From Actinoplanes cyaneus (GTDB taxonomy: Bacteria; Actinomycetota; Actinomycetes; Mycobacteriales; Micromonosporaceae), in the NCBI RefSeq assembly GCF_016862095.1, contig NZ_BOMH01000017.1:124001-188000 (forward strand): a stretch of 64,000 nucleotides of DNA. Direction: 5' to 3'. The notes beneath the pieces are model-generated. The model saw only the letters and a program-made list of their open reading frames with translations, was not told the origin of the DNA and made no database searches. Position 1 is the first letter of the stretch. Each line of letters opens with the position of its first letter. The position numbers were made by a program, and so were the translations under genes. Of the stretch, positions 46,169 to 54,912 are shown in pieces.

Positions 46169-46395
46169 CACGCCCCTGACACCCAGCCGCCGAGCTTCAG
46201 CTGGACCTCAGAGGTGCTTCAAACCGCTGTGACACCCCTGACGGCCAGCCGGACGGCCTCGGCTGGGCCCGAGAAGCGCTTCGAGCCGGAGGCACTCCTG
46301 GCAGCCAGCCGGGCGGCTCGGCTGGACCTGAGGGGTGCTTCGAGCTGCTGAGGCACCCGTGATGGCCAGCCGGGCGGGCTCGGCTGTCGTTTAGG
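46169..46395. repeat. Four imperfect ~60-base tandem repeats, each with a CCAGCC/GGCTGG hairpin
   Basis: Copies start at about 46169, 46233, 46293 and 46354 (spacing 64, 60, 61). Each begins CACnCCTGA-like, contains CCAGCCGG..CGGCTGG that can fold on itself, and continues with an AGGTGCTTCGAGC-type word. They lie in the gap between the GAF-ANTAR gene and mhuD, with no coding frame. Confidence 0.85.
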
Positions 46396-46461
46396 AGCTG
46401 GTCTGACGCTGGGAGGGACCGTAAGCCTCAGTCGGCGGATGTCGGGGAGCAGCGGGGCGGA

Positions 46462-46764
46462 CTACTTGGTGACCTCCTGGATCACCTCGAACTCCAGGAG
46501 GCTGGCGCCGGTGGCGACGGGCTTGGCACGCTCGCCGGAGTGGGCGGCCTTGGCGCTGCCCTGGGACCAGTTCTGGAAGGCCTCCTCCGACTCCCACTTC
46601 GTGTAGACGAAGTAGCGGTTGTCGCCGGCGACCGGGCGCAACAGCTCGAAGGCGAGGAAGCCGGGCTCGTTCTCGACCGCACCGTGGCGGGCGGCGAAGC
46701 GCTTCTCCAACTCGGGGCCGGCGCCCTCGGGGACCTCAATCGCGTTGATCTTCACAACAGCCAT
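46462..46764 (-). CDS. mhuD: Heme-degrading monooxygenase, MhuD-like
   Basis: A 100-residue antibiotic-biosynthesis-monooxygenase-fold protein. It matches mycobacterial MhuD as I remember it almost throughout: MAVVKINAIEVPEGAGPELE, ENEPGFLAFELLRP, KWESEEAFQNW, ATGASLLEFEV. The catalytic residues Asn7, Trp66 and the heme ligand His75 are all present. It should open the heme ring to release iron (mycobilin-type products in Mycobacterium). It stands alone; no heme transporter is adjacent. Confidence 0.92.
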   Translation of the reverse strand: MAVVKINAIEVPEGAGPELEKRFAARHGAVENEPGFLAFELLRPVAGDNRYFVYTKWESEEAFQNWSQGSAKAAHSGERAKPVATGASLLEFEVIQEVTK

Positions 46765-46814
46765 GAGCTGAGCCTAATTGCTGGGTCCGATGGCCTCGCT
46801 CCGCTCGGCGGGCA

Positions 46815-46902
46815 TTCCGCCCCGGGAGGTCGATGACGAGAGCCCCGAAAACGACCACGCTTCGCTGGCCGTTTTCGGGGCTCTCGTCATCGACGGGCGG
46901 AA
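46815..46902. repeat. Long inverted repeat with a perfect 25-base stem
   Basis: 46829-46853 and 46870-46894 are exact reverse complements, extended inward by CCA/TGG past one mismatch and outward by TTCCGCCC/GGGCGGAA past a six-base bulge (outer arms 46815-46822 and 46895-46902). The whole 88 bases can fold into one hairpin. It lies between the efflux gene 3' end and the mhuD start. Confidence 0.92.
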
Positions 46903-46926
46903 CGCACCCGGGAAGACCTTGAAGCG

Positions 46927-46968
46927 TGCGGGGGTACGCACGGCCGGGCGACCGTTCGTACCCCCGCA
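46927..46968. terminator. Hairpin after the efflux gene, similar to the xylAB terminator
   Basis: TGCGGGGGTACG (46927-46938) pairs with CGTACCCCCGCA (46957-46968). It starts 12 bases after the efflux gene stop. The T-rich tail lies on the plus strand, the wrong side for the efflux gene, so it may act without a T-run or be a dispersed element. Confidence 0.65.
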
Positions 46969-46980
46969 ATCGTCTTTTGA

Positions 46981-48642
46981 TCAGTGAGCGGAAGTCGCGT
47001 TGTCCGCCTGGTCTGCCGCCTTGGCCGCGTCGTCGGCGCGCTGCTGCTGGGCGGAGCGCATGGAGAGCGGGATCTCCGGCAGGAAGAGGACCGCGACCAG
47101 GCCGACGAGCATGATGAAGAACGCCATCAGGTAGACGACGTGCACGCTGTCCGAGAAGCCGACCTTGAACGGGTGGGCGACGACGTCGGTGAGCTTGTTG
47201 ATGAACGACGTGTCGCTGAGCCCGCCGCCGCCCTGCGCCTGGGCCAGCAACTGCTGCTGAGCCGGGTCGGCGGCGGCCTTGACGAACTCGGGGTTCTTCG
47301 CGGCGTCGGCGTACGCGTCCTTGATGTTGCCGGGCAGCACGTTGAACAGCACCGACAGGAAGACCGCGGTGCCGAGCGTGCCGCCCATCGAGCGGAAGAA
47401 CGTGACCGCGCCGGTGGCGACGCCGATCTCCCGCGGGGACACCGCGTTCTGCACAGCGGTGATCATCGGCTGCATGTTGCCGCCGAGGCCGAGGCCCATC
47501 AGGACCATGACCAGCATGGTCCGCCACAGCGGGGTGTCCGCGCCGATCAGCGAGAACAGGAACAGCGCGATCACCATCAGGGTGCTGCCGATGATCGGGA
47601 AGATCCGGTAGCGACCGGTGCGGGAGATCAGCTGACCGGAGATGATCGAGCCGGACATGATGCCGACCACGAACGGGATCATCTGCAGGCCGGCCGCGGT
47701 GGCCGAGGAGCCCTTGACGATCTGCAGGTAGAGCGGGACGGTCATCAGGCCGCCGAACATCGCGATGCCGAGGATGGTGCTGGCGCCGGTGCCGACCGCG
47801 ATCGTGCGGTTGCCGAACAGGCGCAGCGGGAGCAGCGCCTCCTCCTTGTAGGCCCGCTCGGCGAAGATGAACGCGACCAGGCCGATCACGCCGATCGCGT
47901 AGCAGGCGATCGACCGGCCGGAGTCCCAGCCCCAGTCACGGCCCTGCTCGGCGACGGTCAGCAGCGGCACCAGGCCGACGATCAGGGCGACCGCGCCCGG
48001 CCAGTCGATGCGGTGGTTGACCCGGGTGTGCGGCAGGTGCAGCACGCGCGCCACCACCAGCATCGCGGCGATGCCGATCGGCACGTTCAGGTAGAAGACC
48101 CAGCGCCAGCCGTCGACCCAGAGCAGCGTGTCGGCGCCGGCGAAGAAGCCGCCCAGGATCGGGCCGAGCACGCTCGCGGTGCCGAAGACGGCCAGGAAGA
48201 GGCCCTGATACTTGGCGCGCTCGCGGGGCGGCACGATGTCGCCGATGATGGCCAGGGCCAGCGACATCAGACCGCCGGCGCCGATGCCCTGGATCGCCCG
48301 GAAGGCGGCCAGCTCGTACATGTTCTGCGACAGGCCGCAGAGCATGGAGCCGACGATGAAGATGCCGATGGCGAACAGGAAGAACGGCCGCCGGCCGTAG
48401 ATGTCGGACAGCTTGCCGTAGAGCGGCGTCGAGATCGTCGACGTGATGAGGAACGCCGTGGTGGCCCACGCCTGCAGGTTGAAGCCGTTCAGGTCGTCGG
48501 CGATCGTCCGGGTCGCGGTGGCCATGATCGTCTGATCGAGGGCGGCGAGGAACATGCCCATCATCAGGCCGCCGAGGATCGTGAGGATCTGGCGGTGGGT
48601 GAATTCCGCGGCCGGTTTTCCGACCGCCGTGGGGTGGCTCAC
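46981..48642 (-). CDS. DHA2 (14-span) MFS drug efflux transporter
   Basis: A 553-residue protein, GTG 48642 overlapping the MarR stop (GTGA). About 14 membrane spans; motif C-like and antiporter motifs include LDQTIMATATRTIADDL, GKLSDIYGRRPFFL (motif A) and VLGPILGGFFAGADTLLWVDGWRW. It fits EmrB/QacA proton antiporters that expel drugs. The operon with a MarR repressor suggests inducible multidrug resistance or export of an endogenous metabolite. Confidence 0.94.
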   Translation of the reverse strand: MSHPTAVGKPAAEFTHRQILTILGGLMMGMFLAALDQTIMATATRTIADDLNGFNLQAWATTAFLITSTISTPLYGKLSDIYGRRPFFLFAIGIFIVGSMLCGLSQNMYELAAFRAIQGIGAGGLMSLALAIIGDIVPPRERAKYQGLFLAVFGTASVLGPILGGFFAGADTLLWVDGWRWVFYLNVPIGIAAMLVVARVLHLPHTRVNHRIDWPGAVALIVGLVPLLTVAEQGRDWGWDSGRSIACYAIGVIGLVAFIFAERAYKEEALLPLRLFGNRTIAVGTGASTILGIAMFGGLMTVPLYLQIVKGSSATAAGLQMIPFVVGIMSGSIISGQLISRTGRYRIFPIIGSTLMVIALFLFSLIGADTPLWRTMLVMVLMGLGLGGNMQPMITAVQNAVSPREIGVATGAVTFFRSMGGTLGTAVFLSVLFNVLPGNIKDAYADAAKNPEFVKAAADPAQQQLLAQAQGGGGLSDTSFINKLTDVVAHPFKVGFSDSVHVVYLMAFFIMLVGLVAVLFLPEIPLSMRSAQQQRADDAAKAADQADNATSAH

Positions 48643-49127
48643 AGGTTCTCCCGTGGTGGTGCGCCGAGGTCGGTGCGCAGCAGCGCCTCGACGGAGGTGT
48701 TGAACTCTTCGAAAAGCCGGGCGAAAGCGTCGACCCGCTCGGCCGGCCAGTCGCTCAGCGCCCGCTCCAGCAGGGCGATGCGGGCAGCGCCCAGGCGCTC
48801 GCACGCCTCGAGCCCGGTCCCGGTGACCGCCAGCCGGGAGGCCCGGCCGTCCGCCGGGTCCGCCTCCCGGCGGGCCAGACCGGCCTTGACCAGCTGGGCG
48901 ACCTGGCGACTGATCGTCGAGGGATCGGCCTGCTTCAGGTCGGCCAGGTCGGTGACCCGCATCGGACCGTTCGCCCGCAACGGCAGCAGCAGCATCAGCG
49001 CGGAGAACTCGGCGCCGAGATCCCCGGTCTTGAGCATGCCCCGGAACCGCGGGCCCATCCGGATCAAACGGATGATCTCGTCGGAGAGCCGGGCGACTCC
49101 GGGGTTGGCTTCCTGCTGGTCCTGCAC
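48639..49127 (-). CDS. MarR-family transcriptional repressor
   Basis: A 162-residue winged-helix protein: LPLRANGPMRVTDLADLKQADPSTISRQVAQLVKAGLARREADPADGRAS in its central part is the MarR DNA-binding core with the DxR wing. First gene of the operon with the DHA2 pump and most likely autoregulatory, releasing DNA when a phenolic or drug ligand binds. Confidence 0.93.
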   Translation of the reverse strand: MQDQQEANPGVARLSDEIIRLIRMGPRFRGMLKTGDLGAEFSALMLLLPLRANGPMRVTDLADLKQADPSTISRQVAQLVKAGLARREADPADGRASRLAVTGTGLEACERLGAARIALLERALSDWPAERVDAFARLFEEFNTSVEALLRTDLGAPPRENL

Positions 49128-49203
49128 GTGGTGGCCGTCCTCCTGGGCGCCGGGTCAATGCGTGTAGCGTACAAGTTGTTGCGTGGTGAACGCATCTCGG
49201 AGG

Positions 49204-49803
49204 TCAGCGCATCCGCCAGATCCCGGTCCGCAGCTCGCCGGTCTCCTCCAGACTCTCCGGCACGGGTACGACATATTCGGTGACCAGTGCGAAGAGCCGC
49301 TCCGGGAAATACCCCCGGCCGGGGTCGCCAACCAGCACCGATGCCCCGTTCCGGCGGAACGCGCGCAGCTGGGCGGTGATCTGCGGGGCGACCGAGGGGC
49401 TGTAGTAGACGTCACCCGCCAGCACGACGTCCGGCTGCTCCACGGCATCGGCCAGCGTGACGTCGTTGGCCACCGCGTTGCGGCGCGCGGCGGCGACCGC
49501 GGCCGGGTCGATGTCGGTCGCGGCGACCTCGGCGGCGCCGGCACGGGCGGCGGCGATCGCGGCGACCCCGGAGCCGGTGGCCAGGTCCAGCACCCGGCGG
49601 CCGGCCACCTCACCCGGATGATCCAGCAGGTGACGGGCGAGGGCCTGGCCGCCGGCCCAGACGAACGCCCAGAACGGCGGCGGTGAGTCGCTGTGGAACT
49701 CGCCGCCGGTCAGGTCGAAGAGCCCGAGCGGCGCGTCCACGAGATGGAGCGAGATCTCCGGGGCCAGCGGCACGGGCAACAGCGCGATGGGGACGTCGAG
49801 CAC
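49204..49803 (-). CDS. Class I SAM methyltransferase, ETFB-lysine/PrmA-like
   Basis: A 199-residue protein starting at GTG 49803. The SAM motif is VLDLATGSGVAAIAAARAGAAEV with ATDIDP, and the acceptor-region motif is VVLAGDVYYSP. The N-terminal PPFWAFVWAGGQALARHLLD is typical of protein-lysine methyltransferases of the METTL20/PrmA group. The protein target is unknown. Confidence 0.88.
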   Translation of the reverse strand: MLDVPIALLPVPLAPEISLHLVDAPLGLFDLTGGEFHSDSPPPFWAFVWAGGQALARHLLDHPGEVAGRRVLDLATGSGVAAIAAARAGAAEVAATDIDPAAVAAARRNAVANDVTLADAVEQPDVVLAGDVYYSPSVAPQITAQLRAFRRNGASVLVGDPGRGYFPERLFALVTEYVVPVPESLEETGELRTGIWRMR

Positions 49804-49883
49804 GCGGCGATTCTCCGCCCAGGGCCCGCTTCGCGCTCGCGGTTTACCGCAGATTCATGGCGTACGGCGATTTGCCGCTTTTC

Positions 49884-50360
49884 TCAGATGGCGGCGTGAC
49901 CCGCCGGGAGCTTCGCCCGGTACTTCGCGCGCAGCTCAGCGGCCCAGGGCGTGTCCTCGTCCTCCAGCAGGGGACGGGTGGCCAGGAACGCGGCGGCGGT
50001 CAGCGGACGGACGGCACGCTCCGGGGAACGGCCCTCGGCGGCGGCGATCAACTGGTCGAACGTGGCCACGTCCACCCGGACACGCTCGGTGTCCAGGCGG
50101 TAGCTCCCGCTGTTGCCGACCACCACGGAATCACGGCCGTGCACGCCTGGCTCCAGGCGGTCGCGCAGCACCTTCAGATCGGCCTTCACGGTGGCCGGCG
50201 GGGCGCCGATCAGGTCGGACAGCTCCACAAGGGACTGCTCGCCGTGCAGCGCCAGGAGGGCGAGCAGCTGACGCGGGCGGTCACCGCCGAGGTCGTCGCC
50301 CGCGAGGCGGACGCCACGGGTACGGACCTCGATGCGGCCGAAGAGCTGGATGTCGTACAT
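49884..50360 (-). CDS. Short SARP/AfsR-like winged-helix regulator
   Basis: A 158-residue protein starting MYDIQLFGRIEV, the usual SARP start. An OmpR-type winged helix covers residues about 1-95 (RQLLALLALHGEQSLVELSDLIG; VVGNSGSYRL). Only the first part of the bacterial transcriptional activation domain follows (VDVATFDQLIAAAEGRSPERAVRPLTAA), and the chain stops where SARPs usually continue for another 100 residues. Probably a stand-alone small activator or a decayed SARP. Target unknown. Confidence 0.8.
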   Translation of the reverse strand: MYDIQLFGRIEVRTRGVRLAGDDLGGDRPRQLLALLALHGEQSLVELSDLIGAPPATVKADLKVLRDRLEPGVHGRDSVVVGNSGSYRLDTERVRVDVATFDQLIAAAEGRSPERAVRPLTAAAFLATRPLLEDEDTPWAAELRAKYRAKLPAGHAAI

Positions 50361-50574
50361 GATTCAGAATCGTGTCCGTCGCCGTCGTGGACCGGCAAGC
50401 CCCAATGCGGGGGGTGCCCTCGGCCGAAAGACTGGTGAGAACCACCGCTCGGGTGGCAACCTGGCGTCGCCGTGGCACAACGCTCGCCTATTGGTAGGGC
50501 GGCACGGTGGTGGGTAGTCCTTAGACTGCGCGGGGCCCGAGCGGGCTGACCGTTGGACAGAGGATGGTGTGCGC

Positions 50575-51234
50575 ATGGGGAACGACGAGGCGATCCGGGT
50601 GCTCGTCGTCGACGGTCACCAGACCTTTGCCGAGCTGCTGGGGCACGCTCTGGCCGGGCAGCCGGACCTGCTGTGGGTGGGGCACGCGCGGACCGGTCAG
50701 GAGGCGTTGCACCTGGCGTCCGAGCTGTCGCCGAACGTGATTCTGCTCGATCCCGACCTGTCCGATGCGGACGGCCTCGCGATCGCTCAGCTCATCCTGG
50801 TGCGCCAGCCGGACATTCGTGTGGTGATCCTCACTGCCCGCGAGGACCCGGCCCAGATCGGCCGGGCCACCGCGATCGGCGCCGCCGGTTTCATCTCCAA
50901 GAAGGGCGCGCTCGCCGACGTGCTCAACGCCCTGCGGACCGCGCACAGCGGCGGCATGACCGTCTCCACCGACATCATGGCCCGCCTGCTGCGCAGCACC
51001 AGCCCGGCCACCGTGACCAAGGCGCCCAGCGGGCTGACCGCCCGTGAGGACGAGGTGTTGCAGCTGATGGCGGCCGGTCTGGACGCGCGTGCGGTGGCCC
51101 GCCGGCTGGGCATCAGCGTGCACACCTGCCGGGGCTACCAGAAGGCGGTCCTGGCGAAGCTCGGCGCGCACAGCCAGCTCGAGGCGGTGGCCATCGCCAC
51201 CCGGCGCGGGCTGGTGCGTCCTGAGCTCCGGTGA
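50575..51234 (+). CDS. NarL/LuxR-type response regulator
   Basis: A 219-residue regulator. The receiver has an acidic start VLVVDGHQTF, the phosphoacceptor Asp in VILLDPDLSDADG and Lys in FISKKGA. The C-terminal LuxR helix-turn-helix is LTAREDEVLQLMAAGLDARAVARRLGISVHTCRGYQKAVLAKLG. ATG 50575 has AGGATGG eight bases upstream; GTG 50569 is the alternative. No sensor kinase is adjacent, so it is an orphan in this window. Confidence 0.92.
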   Translation: MGNDEAIRVLVVDGHQTFAELLGHALAGQPDLLWVGHARTGQEALHLASELSPNVILLDPDLSDADGLAIAQLILVRQPDIRVVILTAREDPAQIGRATAIGAAGFISKKGALADVLNALRTAHSGGMTVSTDIMARLLRSTSPATVTKAPSGLTAREDEVLQLMAAGLDARAVARRLGISVHTCRGYQKAVLAKLGAHSQLEAVAIATRRGLVRPELR

Positions 51235-51336
51235 ATTCCAGGTTTCGTTCATGGATCACCTGATCCGCGCAGCGCTGCTATCCGTGTTCTCTTGCGGGCG
51301 CCACGTGACGGCGCTGCAGGGGAGAGGACATCGGCC

Positions 51337-52788
51337 GTGGACCGCATCGCCATCGACGGCGTGATGCCGGAGTCGGGAGCTCCGGCGCCGTCACCGTCAC
51401 CTTCGTCATCCTCGTCGGCCGGGTCCTCCGCACTGCCGCAGCGCCGCAAGGACGGGCGGGACCGGATCTATCGGCAGCCGGCCGGGCAGCAGGGCAGCTC
51501 CGCGATCGGACCGGTCGAGCCGCCCGCGGGTGGCTGGTTCGGGGACGCCGAGGACGCGGGCGGTTCCGAGCCCGTGCCGCCGTCACCGGGCGCGCCGGCG
51601 ACCTCCTCCTACGAGCCTTCGAGCGGGGCGCACTCCTACGAGCCGCCGGCCGCCGCGCCGGACTACGGGCCCGCGTCGCCTGGCGGGCCCGGGCGGGCGT
51701 CGTTCGGTTTCACCGCCGGCCCGATCAGCGGGAACCGGCCGCTGGGCGGGCGGGACGACGACGGCGCTTTCCCGGTGGCCGAGCCGGAGGCGGGCGGGCT
51801 CCCGGTCGTCCGGCGCCATCCCGGCGAGCCGCCGGCAGCCCCGCCGGTGGCAGCGGCCGCGGACCGGGCAGCGCCGCAGGCGCCTGCCACGCAGCCGTCC
51901 CCGGTGGACAGCGGCTTCCCCTCGTGGGAGGGCGCGACCTGGGCGGACACGCTCGACGTGCCGCGCGCGATGCCCGGTCAGGCGCCCGCCGCCGCTCCCG
52001 CCACCCGGCCCGCGCCGTTCGTTCCGCGCCGGCGATCGCGGCTGGTCACGGCCGGCATGAGCCTGCTCGGCACGATCGCCGTGCTGGTGATCGCGGTGAC
52101 CGGGGTCGTCTACTACTCCGGGCCGGATTCGAAGATCACCGACGTGCTGAACCTCGGCGGCGGCAGCTCCACGACGACCACCTCACGGCTGGTCACCGCG
52201 CCGATCAACGGACGGACCAAGGCGGCGTTCGAGATGCTCGCGGCCAGCGACCGGATCCGGGTCTCGATCGCCGACATCGGCGACGACCTGTTCCGGATCA
52301 GCACGCCCGACGGCTCGCCGCTGCGACCCAGCCCGCAGCTCACCGACGATGCGGTACGCCTGCAGGTGAACCGCGACGGCGCCGGAACGGACGGCCAGGT
52401 CGAGGTGGTGCTCGCCGCGCGCGTGCGGTGGACGCTGCGCTTCTCCGGGTACGCCGCGGAGTGTGACGTCGACCTCGGCGAGGGCCGGGTGGACGGGATC
52501 GAACTGGTCGGCGGGACACGACGGGCCGTGATGGCGCTGTCCAAGGCGTCCCGGACCGTGCCCGTGAAGATCGTCGGCGGGGTGGAGGACCTGACCCTGC
52601 GCGCGCCGGCCGGGAACCCGATCCGGGTCAAGGTCGGTGGCGGGGCGACCACGGTGACCGCGGGAGCGCGGACCCTTCGTGATGTGGCGCCCGGGTCGAC
52701 GCTGACGCCCAAGGACTGGAACACCACGGGACGGTACGACGTGGAGACCGCCTCGAAGATCGCGCTGCTCAGCGTGGAGGCGGGGTAG
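51337..52788 (+). CDS. Membrane protein with Pro-rich N terminus and DUF4097-like exterior domain
   Basis: A 483-residue protein from GTG 51337 behind GGGGAGAGG. The first 230 residues are Pro/Ala/Gly/Ser-rich and probably a disordered cytoplasmic arm. A single membrane span lies at about 236-262. The exterior part is a beta-rich repeat region (GQVEVVLAARVRW, CDVDLGEGRVDGIELVGG, GGGATTVTAGARTL) like a DUF4097 beta-helix adhesin. Function unknown. Confidence 0.78.
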   Translation: MDRIAIDGVMPESGAPAPSPSPSSSSSAGSSALPQRRKDGRDRIYRQPAGQQGSSAIGPVEPPAGGWFGDAEDAGGSEPVPPSPGAPATSSYEPSSGAHSYEPPAAAPDYGPASPGGPGRASFGFTAGPISGNRPLGGRDDDGAFPVAEPEAGGLPVVRRHPGEPPAAPPVAAAADRAAPQAPATQPSPVDSGFPSWEGATWADTLDVPRAMPGQAPAAAPATRPAPFVPRRRSRLVTAGMSLLGTIAVLVIAVTGVVYYSGPDSKITDVLNLGGGSSTTTTSRLVTAPINGRTKAAFEMLAASDRIRVSIADIGDDLFRISTPDGSPLRPSPQLTDDAVRLQVNRDGAGTDGQVEVVLAARVRWTLRFSGYAAECDVDLGEGRVDGIELVGGTRRAVMALSKASRTVPVKIVGGVEDLTLRAPAGNPIRVKVGGGATTVTAGARTLRDVAPGSTLTPKDWNTTGRYDVETASKIALLSVEAG

Positions 52789-52840
52789 GGCGGGCGCGCG
52801 TGATCGCGTACCGGCGAATCGGTTGATCGTGATCGCAGGA

Positions 52841-52870
52841 AACGGGCCCTCCCGGTGGGGAAGGCCCGTT
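52841..52870. terminator. Bidirectional terminator
   Basis: AACGGGCC...GGCCCGTT arms with inner CC/GG pairs form a 30-base hairpin between the convergent membrane-protein and serA genes. Confidence 0.82.
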
Positions 52871-52880
52871 CCGGCGTGGA

Positions 52881-54110
52881 TCAGGACAGGACGCGCAGGC
52901 GGACCGTCTGCTCCATGGCGCGCAGCTGCTCCAGCACCGAGTCGCTGTAGCCCTTGCCGATGTCGGTGATCAGATATCCATACTCCCCGCGGGTGCTCAG
53001 GAGCTGACCCTCGACGTTCACGTTGTGCTCGGCGAGGATGCGGTTGACCTGGGCCAGCACGCCCGGGGTGTTGACGTGCACGTGCACGATCCGGTGCAGG
53101 CCCGGCTGCTCGGGCAGGACCACGCCCGGCAGGTTCACGCTCAGCGTCGTGTTGCCGTCGATCAGGAACTTCGCCAGCTTGTTCGCCACGAAGCCGCCGA
53201 TGTCCGACTGCGCCTCCTCGGTCGAACCGCCGATGTGCGGGGTGAGGATCACATTCGGCAGGCCGCGCAGCTCGGACAGGAACTCGTCGCCGCGACCCTT
53301 CGGCTCGGTCGGGAAGACGTCGACGGCGGCGCCGGCCAGGTGACCGCTGCGCAACGCGTCCCGCAGGGCCAGGTGGTCGACGACGATGCCGCGGGACAGG
53401 TTCAGGAACAGGCTGCCGGGACGCATCCGCGCGAACTGCTCGGCGCCGAAGAAACCGGCGTTGCCCGGGCGGCCGTCGACGTGCAGGGTGACGATGTCGC
53501 TGGTCTCCAGCAGCTCGTCCATGCTGGCGCAGCGGTGCGCGTTGCTCAGCGCCAGCTTGTCGGCGGTGTCGAAGAACGAGACCGACATGCCCAGGTTCTC
53601 CGCCAGGACCGACAGCTGGGTGCCGATGTTGCCGTAACCGACGATGCCGAGACGGCGGCCGCGGATCTCGTGCGCGCCGTCGGCCGACTTGTCCCAGACG
53701 CCGGCGTGCATCAGCGCGTTCTTCTCGGTGAGGCGGCGGGTCATCGCGATGATCTCGGCGATCGCCAGCTCCACCACCGAGCGGGTGTTGGAGAACGGGG
53801 CGTTGAAGACCGCGACACCCGACGCCGAGGCCGTGGCCAGGTCGATCTGGTCGGTGCCGATGCAGAACGCGCCGATCGCCACCAGGCTGTCGGCGGCCTC
53901 CAGCACCTTCGCGGTGACCTTCGTCTTCGAGCGGATGCCCAGCAGGTGGACGCCGGAGATGCGCTCGATCAGCTCGGCCTCGTCCAGCGCGCTGGACACG
54001 GACTCGACCGCGAAGCCGTCCTCCTCGAGCCGGGACACCGCATCCGGGTGGATGCTCTCCAAAAGCAGGACTCGCACCTTGGCCTGATCGATCATCATCT
54101 TCCGTTCCAT
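52881..54110 (-). CDS. serA: D-3-phosphoglycerate dehydrogenase
   Basis: A 409-residue enzyme of the E. coli SerA length class. It oxidises 3-phosphoglycerate to 3-phosphohydroxypyruvate, the first step of serine synthesis. NAD motif GRRLGIVGYGNIGTQLSV, substrate Arg in LFLNLSRGIVVD, Glu in FPTEPKG and the catalytic His in VILTPHIGGSTEEAQ are present. A C-terminal ACT domain (RIVHVHVNTPGVLAQVNRIL) should allow serine feedback inhibition. ATG 54110 (MERKMMIDQ) is preferred; Met codons a few residues later and a longer frame to 54173 exist. Confidence 0.96.
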   Translation of the reverse strand: MERKMMIDQAKVRVLLLESIHPDAVSRLEEDGFAVESVSSALDEAELIERISGVHLLGIRSKTKVTAKVLEAADSLVAIGAFCIGTDQIDLATASASGVAVFNAPFSNTRSVVELAIAEIIAMTRRLTEKNALMHAGVWDKSADGAHEIRGRRLGIVGYGNIGTQLSVLAENLGMSVSFFDTADKLALSNAHRCASMDELLETSDIVTLHVDGRPGNAGFFGAEQFARMRPGSLFLNLSRGIVVDHLALRDALRSGHLAGAAVDVFPTEPKGRGDEFLSELRGLPNVILTPHIGGSTEEAQSDIGGFVANKLAKFLIDGNTTLSVNLPGVVLPEQPGLHRIVHVHVNTPGVLAQVNRILAEHNVNVEGQLLSTRGEYGYLITDIGKGYSDSVLEQLRAMEQTVRLRVLS

Positions 54111-54533
54111 GTTCCGTAGGCCGCCGGGGCCTAGATCGGGCCGCCCGGGCCGCCACACCGAAGCCCAGTTCACAGGGCGTCAAGGGTAGTCCCCTCGCCG
54201 GGTGCGGACCGGTGCGGTGTGGGTGGGGTCCCATCAGCCGGTCGGGTCGCCGGGGCCTTCGGCCGGTGCTCCGGGCGGGTCGGTCCTGGCTCGCGCTGCA
54301 GTACGGGTGGGTGGTGCGGGCGGTTCAGCGGGTCTTCTGACGGAGTTGCCCGTGGTCGTTGCCTTCTCACTCTCGTTCCTCGTGGATGGGCCCGCTCTTG
54401 TGCAACGCGCGACGGGGATCGTGGCAGCGCGGGCCGGCGGGCGGAAACGGATTTTCCCGGTGGCTGGGCGCGGCTTCTGCCGGCTCGCGGGCCGGTCCGG
54501 GGAAGTGTCGTACCCCGGCGGGAGGATTCCGCC
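54111..54533. other. Divergent intergenic region
   Basis: This 423-base gap separates serA from a small plus-strand gene. It is very GC-rich. Overlapping open frames on both strands have no coding character. It must contain the serA promoter, but I cannot point to it, and I see no strong hairpin or riboswitch. Confidence 0.5.
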
Positions 54534-54824
54534 ATGACTTCATCGCGTATCGAGATGGTCCGTCCGGCCGGCACCGCGGCGCGCGGCGCCGCGCCCGGTT
54601 CTCCCGGCACGGCGCCCTCCTCCTCCGGCGCTGCGCCCTCCAGCGCAGTGCCGGGGGAACGGGAGGCCTGGATGGCGGAGCTGCGGCAGCGGGCCGCGCG
54701 GTCCCGGCAACGGCGGGCCGACGCGGCCGCGGCCCGGCAGGAGACGGCGCGGCGCCGGGCTCACGGCCTGGTCGAGCGGCACGCGGCACGGCTGATGCGG
54801 GCCCGGGCGCGCCCGCCGGAATAG
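54534..54824 (+). CDS. Small basic helical protein, 96 residues
   Basis: ATG 54534 follows GGGAGG. The N-terminal 40 residues are Ala/Pro/Gly/Ser-rich; the rest is a strongly charged Arg/Ala helix (MAELRQRAARSRQRRADAA...). Probably a nucleic-acid-binding or disordered protein, or a spurious frame in very GC-rich DNA. No family recognised. Confidence 0.5.
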   Translation: MTSSRIEMVRPAGTAARGAAPGSPGTAPSSSGAAPSSAVPGEREAWMAELRQRAARSRQRRADAAAARQETARRRAHGLVERHAARLMRARARPPE

Positions 54825-54912
54825 TTCGTGCCACTTTCGGGTGATCCCGCGCCGTTCGCTCGGTATTTTAGGGCGTGTCCCGCCGATGACCGCGCGGGCG
54901 AGGTAGGGGCCG

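Noticed and set aside
46169..46395. CRISPR array
   Set aside because: The units are adjacent and diverged with no spacers between exact short repeats, and no cas gene is present in the window.
46778..46987. A 69-codon plus-strand frame over the inverted repeat
   Set aside because: It consists mostly of the hairpin arms read through, with no ribosome site and no homology.
54202..54610. Open frames on both strands upstream of the 96-residue gene
   Set aside because: They overlap each other, have no ribosome site and no coherent composition; high GC alone keeps them open.
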